6,358 bases of DNA from Chlamydiota bacterium. GTDB taxonomy: Bacteria > Chlamydiota > Chlamydiia > Chlamydiales > Criblamydiaceae. Both the position numbers and the translations under genes were made by a program. Position 1 is the stretch's first letter, and each line of letters starts with the position of its first letter. A model generated the notes under the pieces. The model ran no database searches and had not been told where the DNA came from. It saw only the letters and a program-made list of their open reading frames with translations. The DNA is taken from positions 1-6,358 of the forward strand of contig JAJFMC010000123.1 in NCBI GenBank assembly GCA_021772365.1, in the 5' to 3' direction. This document shows, one piece after another, positions 1-6,358 of this stretch.

Positions 1-1
1 A

Positions 2-1714
2 AACTACTATACCGATTTATTAGAATCTAAAAAACTACACGATTTTTTCTTTGATTTCGAAATCGATGCTCTAAAGAGAAAGGTAAGTGAGGTTTATGAT
101 CAGTATTATGAAATTGACAGCTACTGTAGCGAAGATTTAAAAGAGGCCAATAATGACAAAGAAATTCAAGAACTTACGGAAAAACTGAAAGACAACGAAG
201 CCACTTTAGACCGTAAACTCAAACTGATCGACGAAGTATTCTCTTTGCACATCTATAAAACACACGTTGAGCAAAAAATTCCCCGTGACACATTTAAGGC
301 ACTGCACAGCAAAATCATAGGCGAGTTAGATAATTTAGCACATGCTGAAAAAGAAGAAACCTACGCAGGATTACGCAAAAGGCTATTGGATTGGAGGGAA
401 AATACTTCCGCATTAAGTTATGTTAGCTATCCACCGAGAGAAGACGACAAGGCGACGAAACTTGACCGCTGCATTACGAAAGCTAAATATCTAGCGGAGA
501 ACACTCTTGAGCTTTACAGGTATCCCGAAGTAACGGTGAATGCCGTCTATTTCTTATATCAAGGACGCTCTTTCCACGGCATTCGCTTTCCTTCAGCAGA
601 GCCTATTGCAGTTCTCAAGGGATGCAAAAAAACAGATGATCTTTACAAATTACGTCAAGCCACACCGGTAATGGAAGTGATTGCTTATGAGGCAGCAAAA
701 ATTCTAGGGCTCGGTGATCTATTTACTCCCACAACCCTGACATCTATCCAGTCAATGGAATGTGATTATGAAGGATGCATCCAACCTTTCATCAAAGGAG
801 ATCGATTAGACAGTATGATTGATTATGGAGACACCATTCCTTACCTCAGTATGATTGACGGTTTGATCGCCGCATTGATCATGGGCATGTCCGATGCCCA
901 TGGTGAGAATATCATGATCAATGGAAATGATGAGGTTAAATACTTTGATAACAGCCGCAGTCTTCCGCACTCCAACAAAGTGATCAAACGTCCCGGCGGA
1001 TTTTTAATTACCACGTTCCGCAATTCCCTGATCATCGACGAATACGTATTTGAGAGTTTTGGATTGGATGCCATCATGCTGATCAATAAACGGGTGACGG
1101 AAGCCAAAAAGAATATTCCCGTACTCGGAAAGTACTTGATAGAGGAACAGAAAAAATGCCCGTTACCCGAGCATTGGTTGGAGCCGGCACTGGTGATCGG
1201 TGCACTAACGGAAAGGCTTTCTGCGATCGAAGCTGAAATGAAAACATACAGAAGTCCGTTAGACCTTATTTTCGCAGCGAACCCATACTACAAGTTTTAT
1301 GTTTCCCTTCACATTGCTTATCAGTATTTAAAAAACAAATCCGCATTATTCACCTACATGCCTACACGTGAAGACTATCCCGATGCTGATCTAATGTACT
1401 TTCTGTTTTATACCATCTGCAATAAACGGCACCATAGCTTCAATACCATGATTAACAAGTGCCACCTTATGTTCATTAACCCTATAGAAATTTGGCAGAT
1501 CTGCAAGGTGGAGGCGTACTGGAAAGATTGGCTACTTGACATTCTCGATTATTTAGACACTGTACTGTATCCATCTGATGAAGAGCTGAAGAAGGACCCA
1601 AAAGTGAAAGAAGCCCTTTTGAGCAAGGATGTTGAAGTCATGCTCCAAATACTAGAGTCTTCGTCGGAACTAGACTTTAAAGACCCAGTAGACAAAGTTA
1701 TACCCAAAGCTTAA
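2..1714 (+). CDS. Kinase-fold (PI3/4-kinase-like) protein, 5' partial, putative effector
   Basis: The frame is open from the left edge to TAA at 1712-1714, giving 570 visible codons; the true start is upstream. The TTG at 245 is only an internal leucine codon with no ribosome binding site. Numbering from the codon at position 2, the first ~95 residues are charged, Leu/Lys/Glu-rich and probably coiled coil. A kinase-like core follows: A-V-L-K with candidate ATP lysine K206, candidate helix-C glutamates E225/E230, a hinge-like QPFIKG near 261-266, a catalytic loop DAHGEN (D298, H300, N303), and FDNS with candidate metal-binding D316. The D-x-H-x-x-N loop followed by F-D resembles PI3/PI4-kinases, HipA-like kinases and the LanM-type DUF4135 fold more than ordinary Ser/Thr kinases. 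About 250 mostly helical residues follow, with no recognised domain. Substrate is unknown; protein or lipid are both possible. No membrane segment is visible. That it is a gene is near certain; the kinase fold is inferred from motifs; an effector role is a guess from context. The 3' end may be frameshifted (see 1717-1926). Confidence 0.72.
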   Translation, partial: NYYTDLLESKKLHDFFFDFEIDALKRKVSEVYDQYYEIDSYCSEDLKEANNDKEIQELTEKLKDNEATLDRKLKLIDEVFSLHIYKTHVEQKIPRDTFKALHSKIIGELDNLAHAEKEETYAGLRKRLLDWRENTSALSYVSYPPREDDKATKLDRCITKAKYLAENTLELYRYPEVTVNAVYFLYQGRSFHGIRFPSAEPIAVLKGCKKTDDLYKLRQATPVMEVIAYEAAKILGLGDLFTPTTLTSIQSMECDYEGCIQPFIKGDRLDSMIDYGDTIPYLSMIDGLIAALIMGMSDAHGENIMINGNDEVKYFDNSRSLPHSNKVIKRPGGFLITTFRNSLIIDEYVFESFGLDAIMLINKRVTEAKKNIPVLGKYLIEEQKKCPLPEHWLEPALVIGALTERLSAIEAEMKTYRSPLDLIFAANPYYKFYVSLHIAYQYLKNKSALFTYMPTREDYPDADLMYFLFYTICNKRHHSFNTMINKCHLMFINPIEIWQICKVEAYWKDWLLDILDYLDTVLYPSDEELKKDPKVKEALLSKDVEVMLQILESSSELDFKDPVDKVIPKA

Positions 1715-1730
1715 ACTGGATTGGCCATAA
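1698..1730. repeat. Degenerate palindrome sharing an 11-mer with the hairpin at 2722
   Basis: TTATACCCAAA at 1698-1708 is identical to the outer 11 bases of the left arm of the hairpin at 2722-2759. It is followed at 1721-1730 by TTGGCCATAA, an imperfect inverted partner that pairs at TTAT/ATAA and CCAA/TTGG with two central mismatches. ATTGG also occurs 22 bases after the start of the 11-mer in both copies. The element straddles the stop codon of the kinase-like gene. It may be a decayed copy of the same small palindromic repeat, or a coincidence. Confidence 0.35.
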
Positions 1731-1926
1731 TTCATTTCAAAAAATTAGAAACTATATAGAGGGGATTGTACGGCATCCCGAATTTCATCATGCGCCCAGA
1801 GAAAATCGTCGGCTATTGCATTTTATCCGCAGATTGATGATGATACGCGATCGATTTAACACATTACTTTGGAGATATCTATGCGCAAGATTTTTCAATA
1901 TCTATCAGTCGTTTTTTGCTTTTTAG
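1717..1926 (+). pseudogene. Possible frameshifted 3' remnant of the kinase-like gene
   Basis: Plus-strand frame 1 is open from just after TAA at 1678-1680 to TAG at 1924-1926, crossing the stop of the preceding gene (1712-1714) and most of the gap. The translation from Trp at 1717 is protein-like: N-S-F-Q-K-I-R-N-Y-I-E-G-I-V-R-H-P-E-F, then A-P-R-E-N at 1792-1806 and R-D-R-F-N-T-L-L at 1846-1869. The spacing of P-R-E and F-N-T recalls P-T-R-E-D (454-458) and F-N-T-M-I (480-484) in the upstream protein. It has no convincing start codon or ribosome binding site of its own. Loss of one base between 1681 and 1713, for example in the CCCAAA run at 1703-1708, would explain both the premature TAA and the open frame. 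The last ~46 bases overlap the next gene and may not have been part of it. Chance openness of ~80 codons cannot be excluded. Confidence 0.35.
1871..1874 (+). promoter_or_regulatory. Ribosome binding site (GGAG) fixing the ATG at 1881
   Basis: GGAG lies 6 bases before the ATG at 1881. It overlaps the in-frame TTG at 1869-1871, so that TTG cannot be the start served by this site. Starting at 1881 also places the signal peptide at the very N-terminus. Confidence 0.8.
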
Positions 1927-2669
1927 CCTGTTATGCACAAGCAGTAATCATTGAAGCGGATTCAATTCACGATATACGTAATCATATTGATCCCGAAACG
2001 CTTGTCATTTTCGATATAGACAACACCTTAATGGAACCCTCTCAGACGTTGGGAAGTGACCAGTGGTTTTATCACCGTATTGGTGAGCACAAAGCTAAGG
2101 GAATGGACCAACAAAGTGCGTTGGAGAAATCTCTTTCTGAGTGGATGAGTGTGCAGAGCATTACGAAGGTAAAGGTCGTTGAAGAAGGGACAGTAGAGCT
2201 AATCAAACGTCTTCAAGATGAAGGGTATACCGTTATGGGGTTGACGACTCGCGGGCTGGGACTGTCAACGAGAACGATTTTCCAGCTAGAGTCACTACAT
2301 ATCAACCTTTCTGTTACAGCCCCTACACATGAAGAAGTATTTTTTATCAACAACCACGGGGTCCTTTTCCGCGGAGGTATTTTGTTTACAGCGGGAACTC
2401 ATAAAGGGCTGGCTCTTGCAAAATTTTTACACCTTATAGAAAAAGCACCTGAGAACATTGTCTTCATCAATGATAAGTGGTCGAATATCCGTGAAGTCGA
2501 AGTCATCTGCGAGAAGTATCAAGTACCCTTCATAGGGCTACGTTATAGCTATGTCGATGAGAAGGTAGCAAACTTCAATCATGAAATCGCCGATGTCCAG
2601 TGGGAGCAGTTTGGACAGATCCTTTCTGATGAGGAAGCGGAATCACAGCTGTTAGAAGTCAGGTCTTAG
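1881..2669 (+). CDS. Exported HAD-fold protein, DUF2608-like, putative phosphatase
   Basis: This gene encodes 262 residues from ATG 1881, chosen over the in-frame TTG at 1869 because of GGAG at 1871-1874. Residues 1-21 form a Sec signal peptide: a short basic start (M-R-K), a hydrophobic core and a cleavage site after A19-Q20-A21. An F-L-A-C at 14-17 makes a lipoprotein a weaker alternative. The mature part has HAD-superfamily motifs in order: D45-I-D47-N-T49 (motif I, nucleophile and acid/base aspartates), T122-T123-R (motif II region), K175 in T-H-K-G (motif III) and the acidic N197-D198-K of motif IV. A helical cap probably lies around 60-95. Overall pattern and size fit the DUF2608 family, which I associate with Chlamydiae and Legionella and whose function is not established. 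The nucleophile is intact, so phosphohydrolase activity in the periplasm or outside the cell is plausible; the substrate is unknown. HAD fold and export are confident; the family name is from memory. Confidence 0.87.
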   Translation: MRKIFQYLSVVFCFLACYAQAVIIEADSIHDIRNHIDPETLVIFDIDNTLMEPSQTLGSDQWFYHRIGEHKAKGMDQQSALEKSLSEWMSVQSITKVKVVEEGTVELIKRLQDEGYTVMGLTTRGLGLSTRTIFQLESLHINLSVTAPTHEEVFFINNHGVLFRGGILFTAGTHKGLALAKFLHLIEKAPENIVFINDKWSNIREVEVICEKYQVPFIGLRYSYVDEKVANFNHEIADVQWEQFGQILSDEEAESQLLEVRS

Positions 2670-2721
2670 CAGATAAACCCTAGATTTTATTCCCCTAAAT
2701 TATTAAGTTGAAATTGTGGAC

Positions 2722-2759
2722 TTATACCCAAACTAGTTGAAGAATTGGTTTGGGTATAA
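2722..2759. repeat. Perfect 12-bp inverted repeat / 17-bp hairpin next to a ribosome binding site
   Basis: TTATACCCAAAC (2722-2733) is the exact reverse complement of GTTTGGGTATAA (2748-2759). The 14 bases between extend the stem by five pairs (two of them G-T wobbles), leaving a GAAG tetraloop at 2739-2742. The hairpin ends one base before the A-rich ribosome binding site of the SET gene. No T-run follows on either strand, so it is not a standard intrinsic terminator. It could be a protein-binding operator, an mRNA element affecting translation or processing, or a copy of a small dispersed palindromic repeat. The structure is directly visible; the role is not known. Confidence 0.85.
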
Positions 2760-2760
2760 C

Positions 2761-2768
2761 AAAAGGAG
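2761..2768 (+). promoter_or_regulatory. Ribosome binding site (AAAAGGAG) fixing the GTG start at 2776
   Basis: A strong purine-rich site lies 7 bases before GTG 2776. It supports GTG as the start; no in-frame ATG occurs before codon 216. It sits right after the hairpin at 2722-2759, so folding there could affect ribosome access. Confidence 0.85.
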
Positions 2769-2775
2769 TTTTTAG

Positions 2776-3591
2776 GTGCACATTTTTTCTAGGGAAAGGA
2801 GCAATCCGCTGCATCAAGCAGTCATCGACAATGACGTCGGTGCTGCGGAAAATCTTGCGTCTCATAAGGAGCTTTTTTTTGCTGCAGACAATTTAGGGTT
2901 TACCGCTTATGAGCTAGCACAGTTTCTACAACGAAGAGACATCCTCAAGATACTCGATCCCAAAGAACAGCCCATCTCTATCAAAATTTTGCTGCCCGAT
3001 GAAGAGGAGTTGAGGGTTTTCACAGATAAGGATTTTATAAAATCTTTCAACTTCCGCTATTTGAAAACTCTCTATTTTGCGAACTACAATGAGTTAAAAG
3101 CATCCATTTATAAATTTCCGTGGAACTACAATTCCATCCTTTTCAGCCAAGATTCCCACCGGCTAGGCAGACAATACCAGCACAAATTTATCAAAGGAAA
3201 CATAGCGGACCTTAGCATCCGTTGGATTGATAACACTCTTGGTTACGGTGTTTTTGCAGAGTCTTCCATCGACGAAAACAGCTATATCGGTGAGTATACG
3301 GGACTTATTCGTAACTTCTGCAGGTTCAGGCCCGATCCAAATGCCTACTGTTTCCACTACCCCACGCGTTTTTGGTCTACGAAATTGTTCGTTATCGACG
3401 CATTGCATGAGGGAAACATCATGCGTTTTGTCAACCATAGTGACATTCCCAACTTAACGCCGGTGTGTATGGTGGATCGTGGGCTAACACATATCGTATT
3501 GATGTCGACGCGCCATATATCCGAAGGGGAACAGCTGACTATTGACTATGGTGAGAACTACTGGAAGCGACGCACGAAGAAACAGCTGTAG
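2776..3591 (+). CDS. Ankyrin-like/SET-domain protein methyltransferase
   Basis: This gene encodes 271 residues from GTG 2776. Residues 10-60 look like one to two ankyrin-type repeats: N-P-L-H-Q-A-V with A-A-E-N-L, then N-L-G-F-T-A-Y-E-L-A and I-L-K-I-L. Residues 65-140 are a linker of unknown fold. The SET domain spans about 145-263: G156-Y-G158-V-F-A with E173-Y-T-G (AdoMet entry), R217-F-V-N220-H221-S-D-I-P-N226 (AdoMet pocket), and E250-G-E-Q-L-T-I-D257-Y258-G, where Y258 is the expected catalytic tyrosine. No cysteine-rich post-SET motif is present. The C-terminus is strongly basic (K264-R-R-T-K-K). SET proteins transfer methyl groups from AdoMet to lysines. Known bacterial examples include chlamydial NUE and cpnSET, which act on histones or histone-like proteins, and the Legionella effector LegAS4/RomA, which also has ankyrin repeats. 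The target here could be host chromatin or the bacterium's own histone-like or other proteins; sequence alone cannot decide. All key residues appear intact. Confidence 0.92.
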   Translation: MHIFSRERSNPLHQAVIDNDVGAAENLASHKELFFAADNLGFTAYELAQFLQRRDILKILDPKEQPISIKILLPDEEELRVFTDKDFIKSFNFRYLKTLYFANYNELKASIYKFPWNYNSILFSQDSHRLGRQYQHKFIKGNIADLSIRWIDNTLGYGVFAESSIDENSYIGEYTGLIRNFCRFRPDPNAYCFHYPTRFWSTKLFVIDALHEGNIMRFVNHSDIPNLTPVCMVDRGLTHIVLMSTRHISEGEQLTIDYGENYWKRRTKKQL

Positions 3592-3624
3592 AAAAAAAGG
3601 AAAAAAACCAAATTTTCAACTTGG
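3592..3624 (-). terminator. Intrinsic terminator of metH (minus strand)
   Basis: Read on the minus strand, CCAAGTT-GAA-AATTTGG (3624 to 3608) forms a 7-bp stem with one G-T wobble and a 3-base loop. Seven Ts follow at once (3607-3601), then CC and seven more Ts (3598-3592), reaching the stop codon of the convergent SET gene. It lies 39 bases past the metH stop. In the plus direction the hairpin has no T-run, so the SET gene has no visible terminator of its own. Confidence 0.78.
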
Positions 3625-3662
3625 AGACATTTATGTGAGAAAAGTTCCTCAGACCCCGGTTT

Positions 3663-6358
3663 CTAGTAGGCCAAAATGGAAGCCAGCCACCGCTCTACCT
3701 CTTCTACCTGCATGTTTTTCCGCTTAGCGTAGTCGATCACCTGATCTTTTTGAATTTTGCTAATCCCAAAATAATGTGCGCTAGGATGCGAGAAGTAGTA
3801 GCCGCTAACACTAGAAGCGGGATACATGGCCATAGACTCTGTGAGCTCAATGCCAATCTTTTGAGGTTTATTCAGTTCCCAGATGAGCTTTTTTTCGCTA
3901 TGGTCAGGGCATGCCGGATAGCCTGGAGCCGGACGTATTCCACGGTACGCTTCTTCTATAAGCTCCTCATTAGAAAGATTTTCTTCCCGTACATACCCCC
4001 ATAACTCCTTCCTCACCCTTTCGTGTAGTGTTTCGGCAAACGCTTCAGCTAGCCTGTCGGCAAGGACTTTGAATAAGATCACCTTGAAGTCGTCATGATC
4101 AACTTCGAAGGCCTTCACTTGCTTTTCAAGACCTATCCCCGAGGTGACCGCAAACATGCCTATGTAGTCAGCTACGCCCGATTCTTTTGGGGCGATAAAA
4201 TCAGCGAGGGAGCAGTTTTTATGGTGCTCGGGCTGGATATGCTGCTGCCGGAGAAAATGGACTGTCTCGAGAACTTCTCTTCTTTGGTTATCGGTATAAA
4301 GCTCGACGTCATCATCATTAACGCTGTTAGCAGGAAAAAAACCAACCACACCATTGGCAGTAAGCCATTTTTCACGGATAATTTGTGCGAGCAACTTTTG
4401 TGCATCAACAAAAAGTTTTCTAGCTTCAGGGCCGAACTTTTTATCCTCAAAGATCGAAGGGAAAGCACCCTCTAGCGACCACGCCTCAAAAAATGGAGTC
4501 CAGTCTATGCGAGAGACCAGATCTTCTAGAGGATAGTTGTTTAGATGTTTGACTCCTAAAAAAGAAGGTTCCACAGGAGACGTTATTTTCCAGTTAATCT
4601 CGAAACGATTACGGCGAGCTTCATCGAATGTTAGTAGCTTTTTTTTCTCCATAAGGGAAGTACGTGCCACCCTTAAATTTTCATACTCTTCTTTAATCGA
4701 ATTTAAGAAAGAATGTCTGTTTCGACCCATCAGTTGTTTGACGATACCAACAGAACGGGAAGCATCTTGGACATACACAACACCGTTAGTGTAATGGACA
4801 TCAATTTTTACTGCCGAGTGAATCTTCGACGTCGTCGCCCCACCAATAAGAAGTGGAGTTTTGAACTTAAGCCGCTCCATCTCCTTGGCGACATGAACCA
4901 TCTCGTCGAGAGAAGGGGTAATGAGTCCCGAAAGGCCGATAACATCCACCTTATTCTCTTGCGCCGCCTCCAAAATCTTATTACAGGGGACCATTACTCC
5001 CATATTGATCACTTCATACCCGTTGCAAGACAAAATAACATCGACGATATTTTTTCCAATATCGTGTACATCACCTTTTACCGTAGCCAGAAGCACTTTT
5101 CCCTTCGCCTGTATTTCACGGCCCGACTTCTTCTTTTGCTCAAGGAGAAAGGGTTCTAAATAGGCGACCGCTTTCTTCATAACCCTTGCCGAACGTACAA
5201 CTTGCGGCAAAAACATCTTCCCCGAACCAAATAAATCCCCTACAGTGTTCAGACCGTCCATAAGCGGTCCTTCAATCACTTCCAATGCTCCAGGGTAGTT
5301 AATTCGCGCTTCCTCAACGTCATCTTCGACGAATTCGTCGACACCATGAACTAAGGCATGCTCCAACCGCTTTTCAACGGGCCAGTATCTCCATTTAAGG
5401 TCTTTCTTCGCTCCTTTAGCCTTGCTTTCCCCGAAAAAATCATCAGCAATAGTTAGAAGGTTTTCGGTGGCTTTAGGAGTACGGTTCAAGACAGCGTCCT
5501 CCACAGCATCACGCAATCTAACTTCGATATCATCATAGATAGAAAGCTGGCCCGCATTGACGATTCCCATATCCATGCCGTTTTGGATAGCATGGTAGAG
5601 GAAGACATCATTAATGGCGCAACGTACCTGCTCATTGCCGCGAAACGAAAAGGAGACATTAGAAACACCTCCTGAGACTAATGCGTGGGGAAGTTTATTC
5701 TTAATCTCAGAAACAGCCTTAATGTAATCAAGAGCATAACCATTATGCTCTTCAATTCCTGTTGCTATGGCAAATATATTAGGGTCGAAAATAACATCCT
5801 CAGGAGGAATTTGAAGCCTATCTATTAATATAGTGTAGGCACGCTTGCAGATTTCAAACTTCCTGTCAAAAGTATCGGCTTGCCCTTTTTCATCGAACGC
5901 CATCACGATCACCGCTGCCCCATAGGCGCGCGCAAGTTTAGCATGCCTGATAAAAAGCTCTTCACCATCCTTCAGCGAAATGGAATTAACAATCCCTTTC
6001 CCTTGAATACACTTCAACCCCTCTTCGATGACCTCCCACTTGGAAGAGTCAAGGACAATTGGAACGCGGCTGATGTCGGGTTCTGAAGCAATCAAATTCA
6101 AAAAACGGTGCATAGATGACTGAGAGTCTAATAATCCCTCATCAAAGTTGACATCTATCATTTGTGCGCCGTTTTCCACCTGTTCTCTCGCAACATTTAA
6201 AGCTTCAGAGAAGTTCTCTTCTTTAATGAGCCGAAGAAATTTTTTAGATCCCGTTACGTTTGTCCTCTCGCCAATATTCAGGAACAAACTGTCCGGCGTA
6301 ATATTCAAAGGCTCAAGCCCCGATAAGCGGCACGCTATAGGAATTTTAGGACTTTTCC
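3663..6358 (-). CDS. metH: Cobalamin-dependent methionine synthase MetH, 5' partial
   Basis: MetH transfers the methyl group of 5-methyltetrahydrofolate, via methylcobalamin, to homocysteine to make methionine and tetrahydrofolate in the cytoplasm. The frame is open to the right edge. The TTG at 6308 is an internal Leu codon, since upstream codons already read [10 protein letters not shown], the usual linker entering the pterin domain. The N-terminal homocysteine/zinc domain (about 350 residues in E. coli) is therefore outside the window. Counting from that TTG as 1: pterin-binding domain about 8-290 ([11 protein letters not shown] at 11-21; D-P-N-I-F-A at 175-180; G-G-V-S-N-V-S-F at 213-220); cobalamin cap about 305-395; B12 Rossmann domain from about 402 with D413-V-H415-D-I-G418, H415 being the axial cobalt ligand; AdoMet reactivation domain from about 585 to 881 with D602-W-T-P-F-F and R792[11 protein letters not shown]. 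The end E-R-W-L-A-x-x-L-x-Y is typical. No frameshift or missing key residue was seen. It is convergent with the SET gene; promoter and any cobalamin riboswitch would lie off-window. Confidence 0.97.
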   Translation of the reverse strand, partial: KSPKIPIACRLSGLEPLNITPDSLFLNIGERTNVTGSKKFLRLIKEENFSEALNVAREQVENGAQMIDVNFDEGLLDSQSSMHRFLNLIASEPDISRVPIVLDSSKWEVIEEGLKCIQGKGIVNSISLKDGEELFIRHAKLARAYGAAVIVMAFDEKGQADTFDRKFEICKRAYTILIDRLQIPPEDVIFDPNIFAIATGIEEHNGYALDYIKAVSEIKNKLPHALVSGGVSNVSFSFRGNEQVRCAINDVFLYHAIQNGMDMGIVNAGQLSIYDDIEVRLRDAVEDAVLNRTPKATENLLTIADDFFGESKAKGAKKDLKWRYWPVEKRLEHALVHGVDEFVEDDVEEARINYPGALEVIEGPLMDGLNTVGDLFGSGKMFLPQVVRSARVMKKAVAYLEPFLLEQKKKSGREIQAKGKVLLATVKGDVHDIGKNIVDVILSCNGYEVINMGVMVPCNKILEAAQENKVDVIGLSGLITPSLDEMVHVAKEMERLKFKTPLLIGGATTSKIHSAVKIDVHYTNGVVYVQDASRSVGIVKQLMGRNRHSFLNSIKEEYENLRVARTSLMEKKKLLTFDEARRNRFEINWKITSPVEPSFLGVKHLNNYPLEDLVSRIDWTPFFEAWSLEGAFPSIFEDKKFGPEARKLFVDAQKLLAQIIREKWLTANGVVGFFPANSVNDDDVELYTDNQRREVLETVHFLRQQHIQPEHHKNCSLADFIAPKESGVADYIGMFAVTSGIGLEKQVKAFEVDHDDFKVILFKVLADRLAEAFAETLHERVRKELWGYVREENLSNEELIEEAYRGIRPAPGYPACPDHSEKKLIWELNKPQKIGIELTESMAMYPASSVSGYYFSHPSAHYFGISKIQKDQVIDYAKRKNMQVEEVERWLASILAY

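Noticed and set aside
245..247. TTG as the start of the kinase-like gene
   Set aside because: The same frame is open all the way to position 2 with protein-like sequence, and no ribosome binding site precedes the TTG; it is an internal Leu codon.
1700..1714. Programmed -1 frameshift at the end of the kinase-like gene
   Set aside because: The CCCAAAG run is not in the frame needed for an X-XXY-YYZ slip, so accidental frameshift or decay is the simpler reading.
1731..1758. Promoter for the HAD gene (TTCATT, 16 bases, TATATA)
   Set aside because: The -35 match is poor and AT-rich -10-like words are common here; too weak to call.
1869..1871. TTG as the start of the HAD-fold gene
   Set aside because: The ribosome binding site GGAG overlaps this codon and is correctly spaced for ATG 1881, which also starts the signal peptide.
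2755..2760. TATAAC as a -10 box for the SET gene
   Set aside because: It is only about 15 bases before the start codon, so transcription would begin at or inside the ribosome binding site, and no -35 lies at suitable spacing.
3163..3438. Minus-strand open frame within the SET gene
   Set aside because: It overlaps the conserved SET motifs on the other strand and has no independent support.
4095..4475. Plus-strand open frame of 126 codons, and others such as 4713-5159, opposite metH
   Set aside because: They lie antisense to strongly conserved metH coding sequence and show no recognisable domain.
6306..6308. TTG as the start of metH, implying a naturally N-terminally truncated MetH
   Set aside because: Upstream codons to the window edge are open and encode the conserved inter-domain linker C-R-L-S-G-L-E-P, so the gene simply continues beyond the window.

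Overview
The window looks like a piece of the chromosome of a host-associated bacterium, most likely an environmental (amoeba-infecting) member of the Chlamydiota. Legionellales are the main alternative. The case rests on gene content. A SET-domain protein with an ankyrin-like N-terminus, an exported HAD-fold protein resembling the DUF2608 family, and an atypical kinase-fold protein sit side by side, next to a bacterial cobalamin-dependent methionine synthase. Base composition is moderately AT-rich by eye. The lineage call is inference; no rRNA or other marker gene is present.

Layout. (1) Positions 2-1714, plus strand: a large protein cut by the left edge, with a coiled-coil-like N-terminal part, a PI3/4-kinase-like catalytic core and a long helical C-terminal part. 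(2) Positions 1715-1880: a short gap. Its plus-strand frame 1 is open from 1681 to 1926 and may be the frameshifted, detached 3' end of the kinase-like gene. (3) Positions 1881-2669, plus: an exported HAD-fold protein. (4) Positions 2670-2775: a gap with a 12-bp perfect inverted repeat (17 bp with wobble pairs) that abuts the ribosome binding site of the next gene. (5) Positions 2776-3591, plus: the ankyrin-like/SET methyltransferase, starting at GTG. (6) Positions 3592-3662: a convergent gap with a minus-strand intrinsic terminator. (7) Positions 3663-6358, minus: metH without its N-terminal homocysteine-binding domain, which lies beyond the right edge.

The three plus-strand genes are co-directional and may form a small set of secreted or host-directed proteins: a kinase-like protein, a periplasmic or secreted phosphatase-like protein and a chromatin-modifier-like protein. 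metH faces them and has its own terminator. It is a core one-carbon and methionine gene; its only conceivable link to the SET gene is supply of the methyl donor precursor, which is speculative. I saw no tRNA, rRNA, CRISPR array, transposase or insertion sequence. No stretch over 300 bases lacks a gene.
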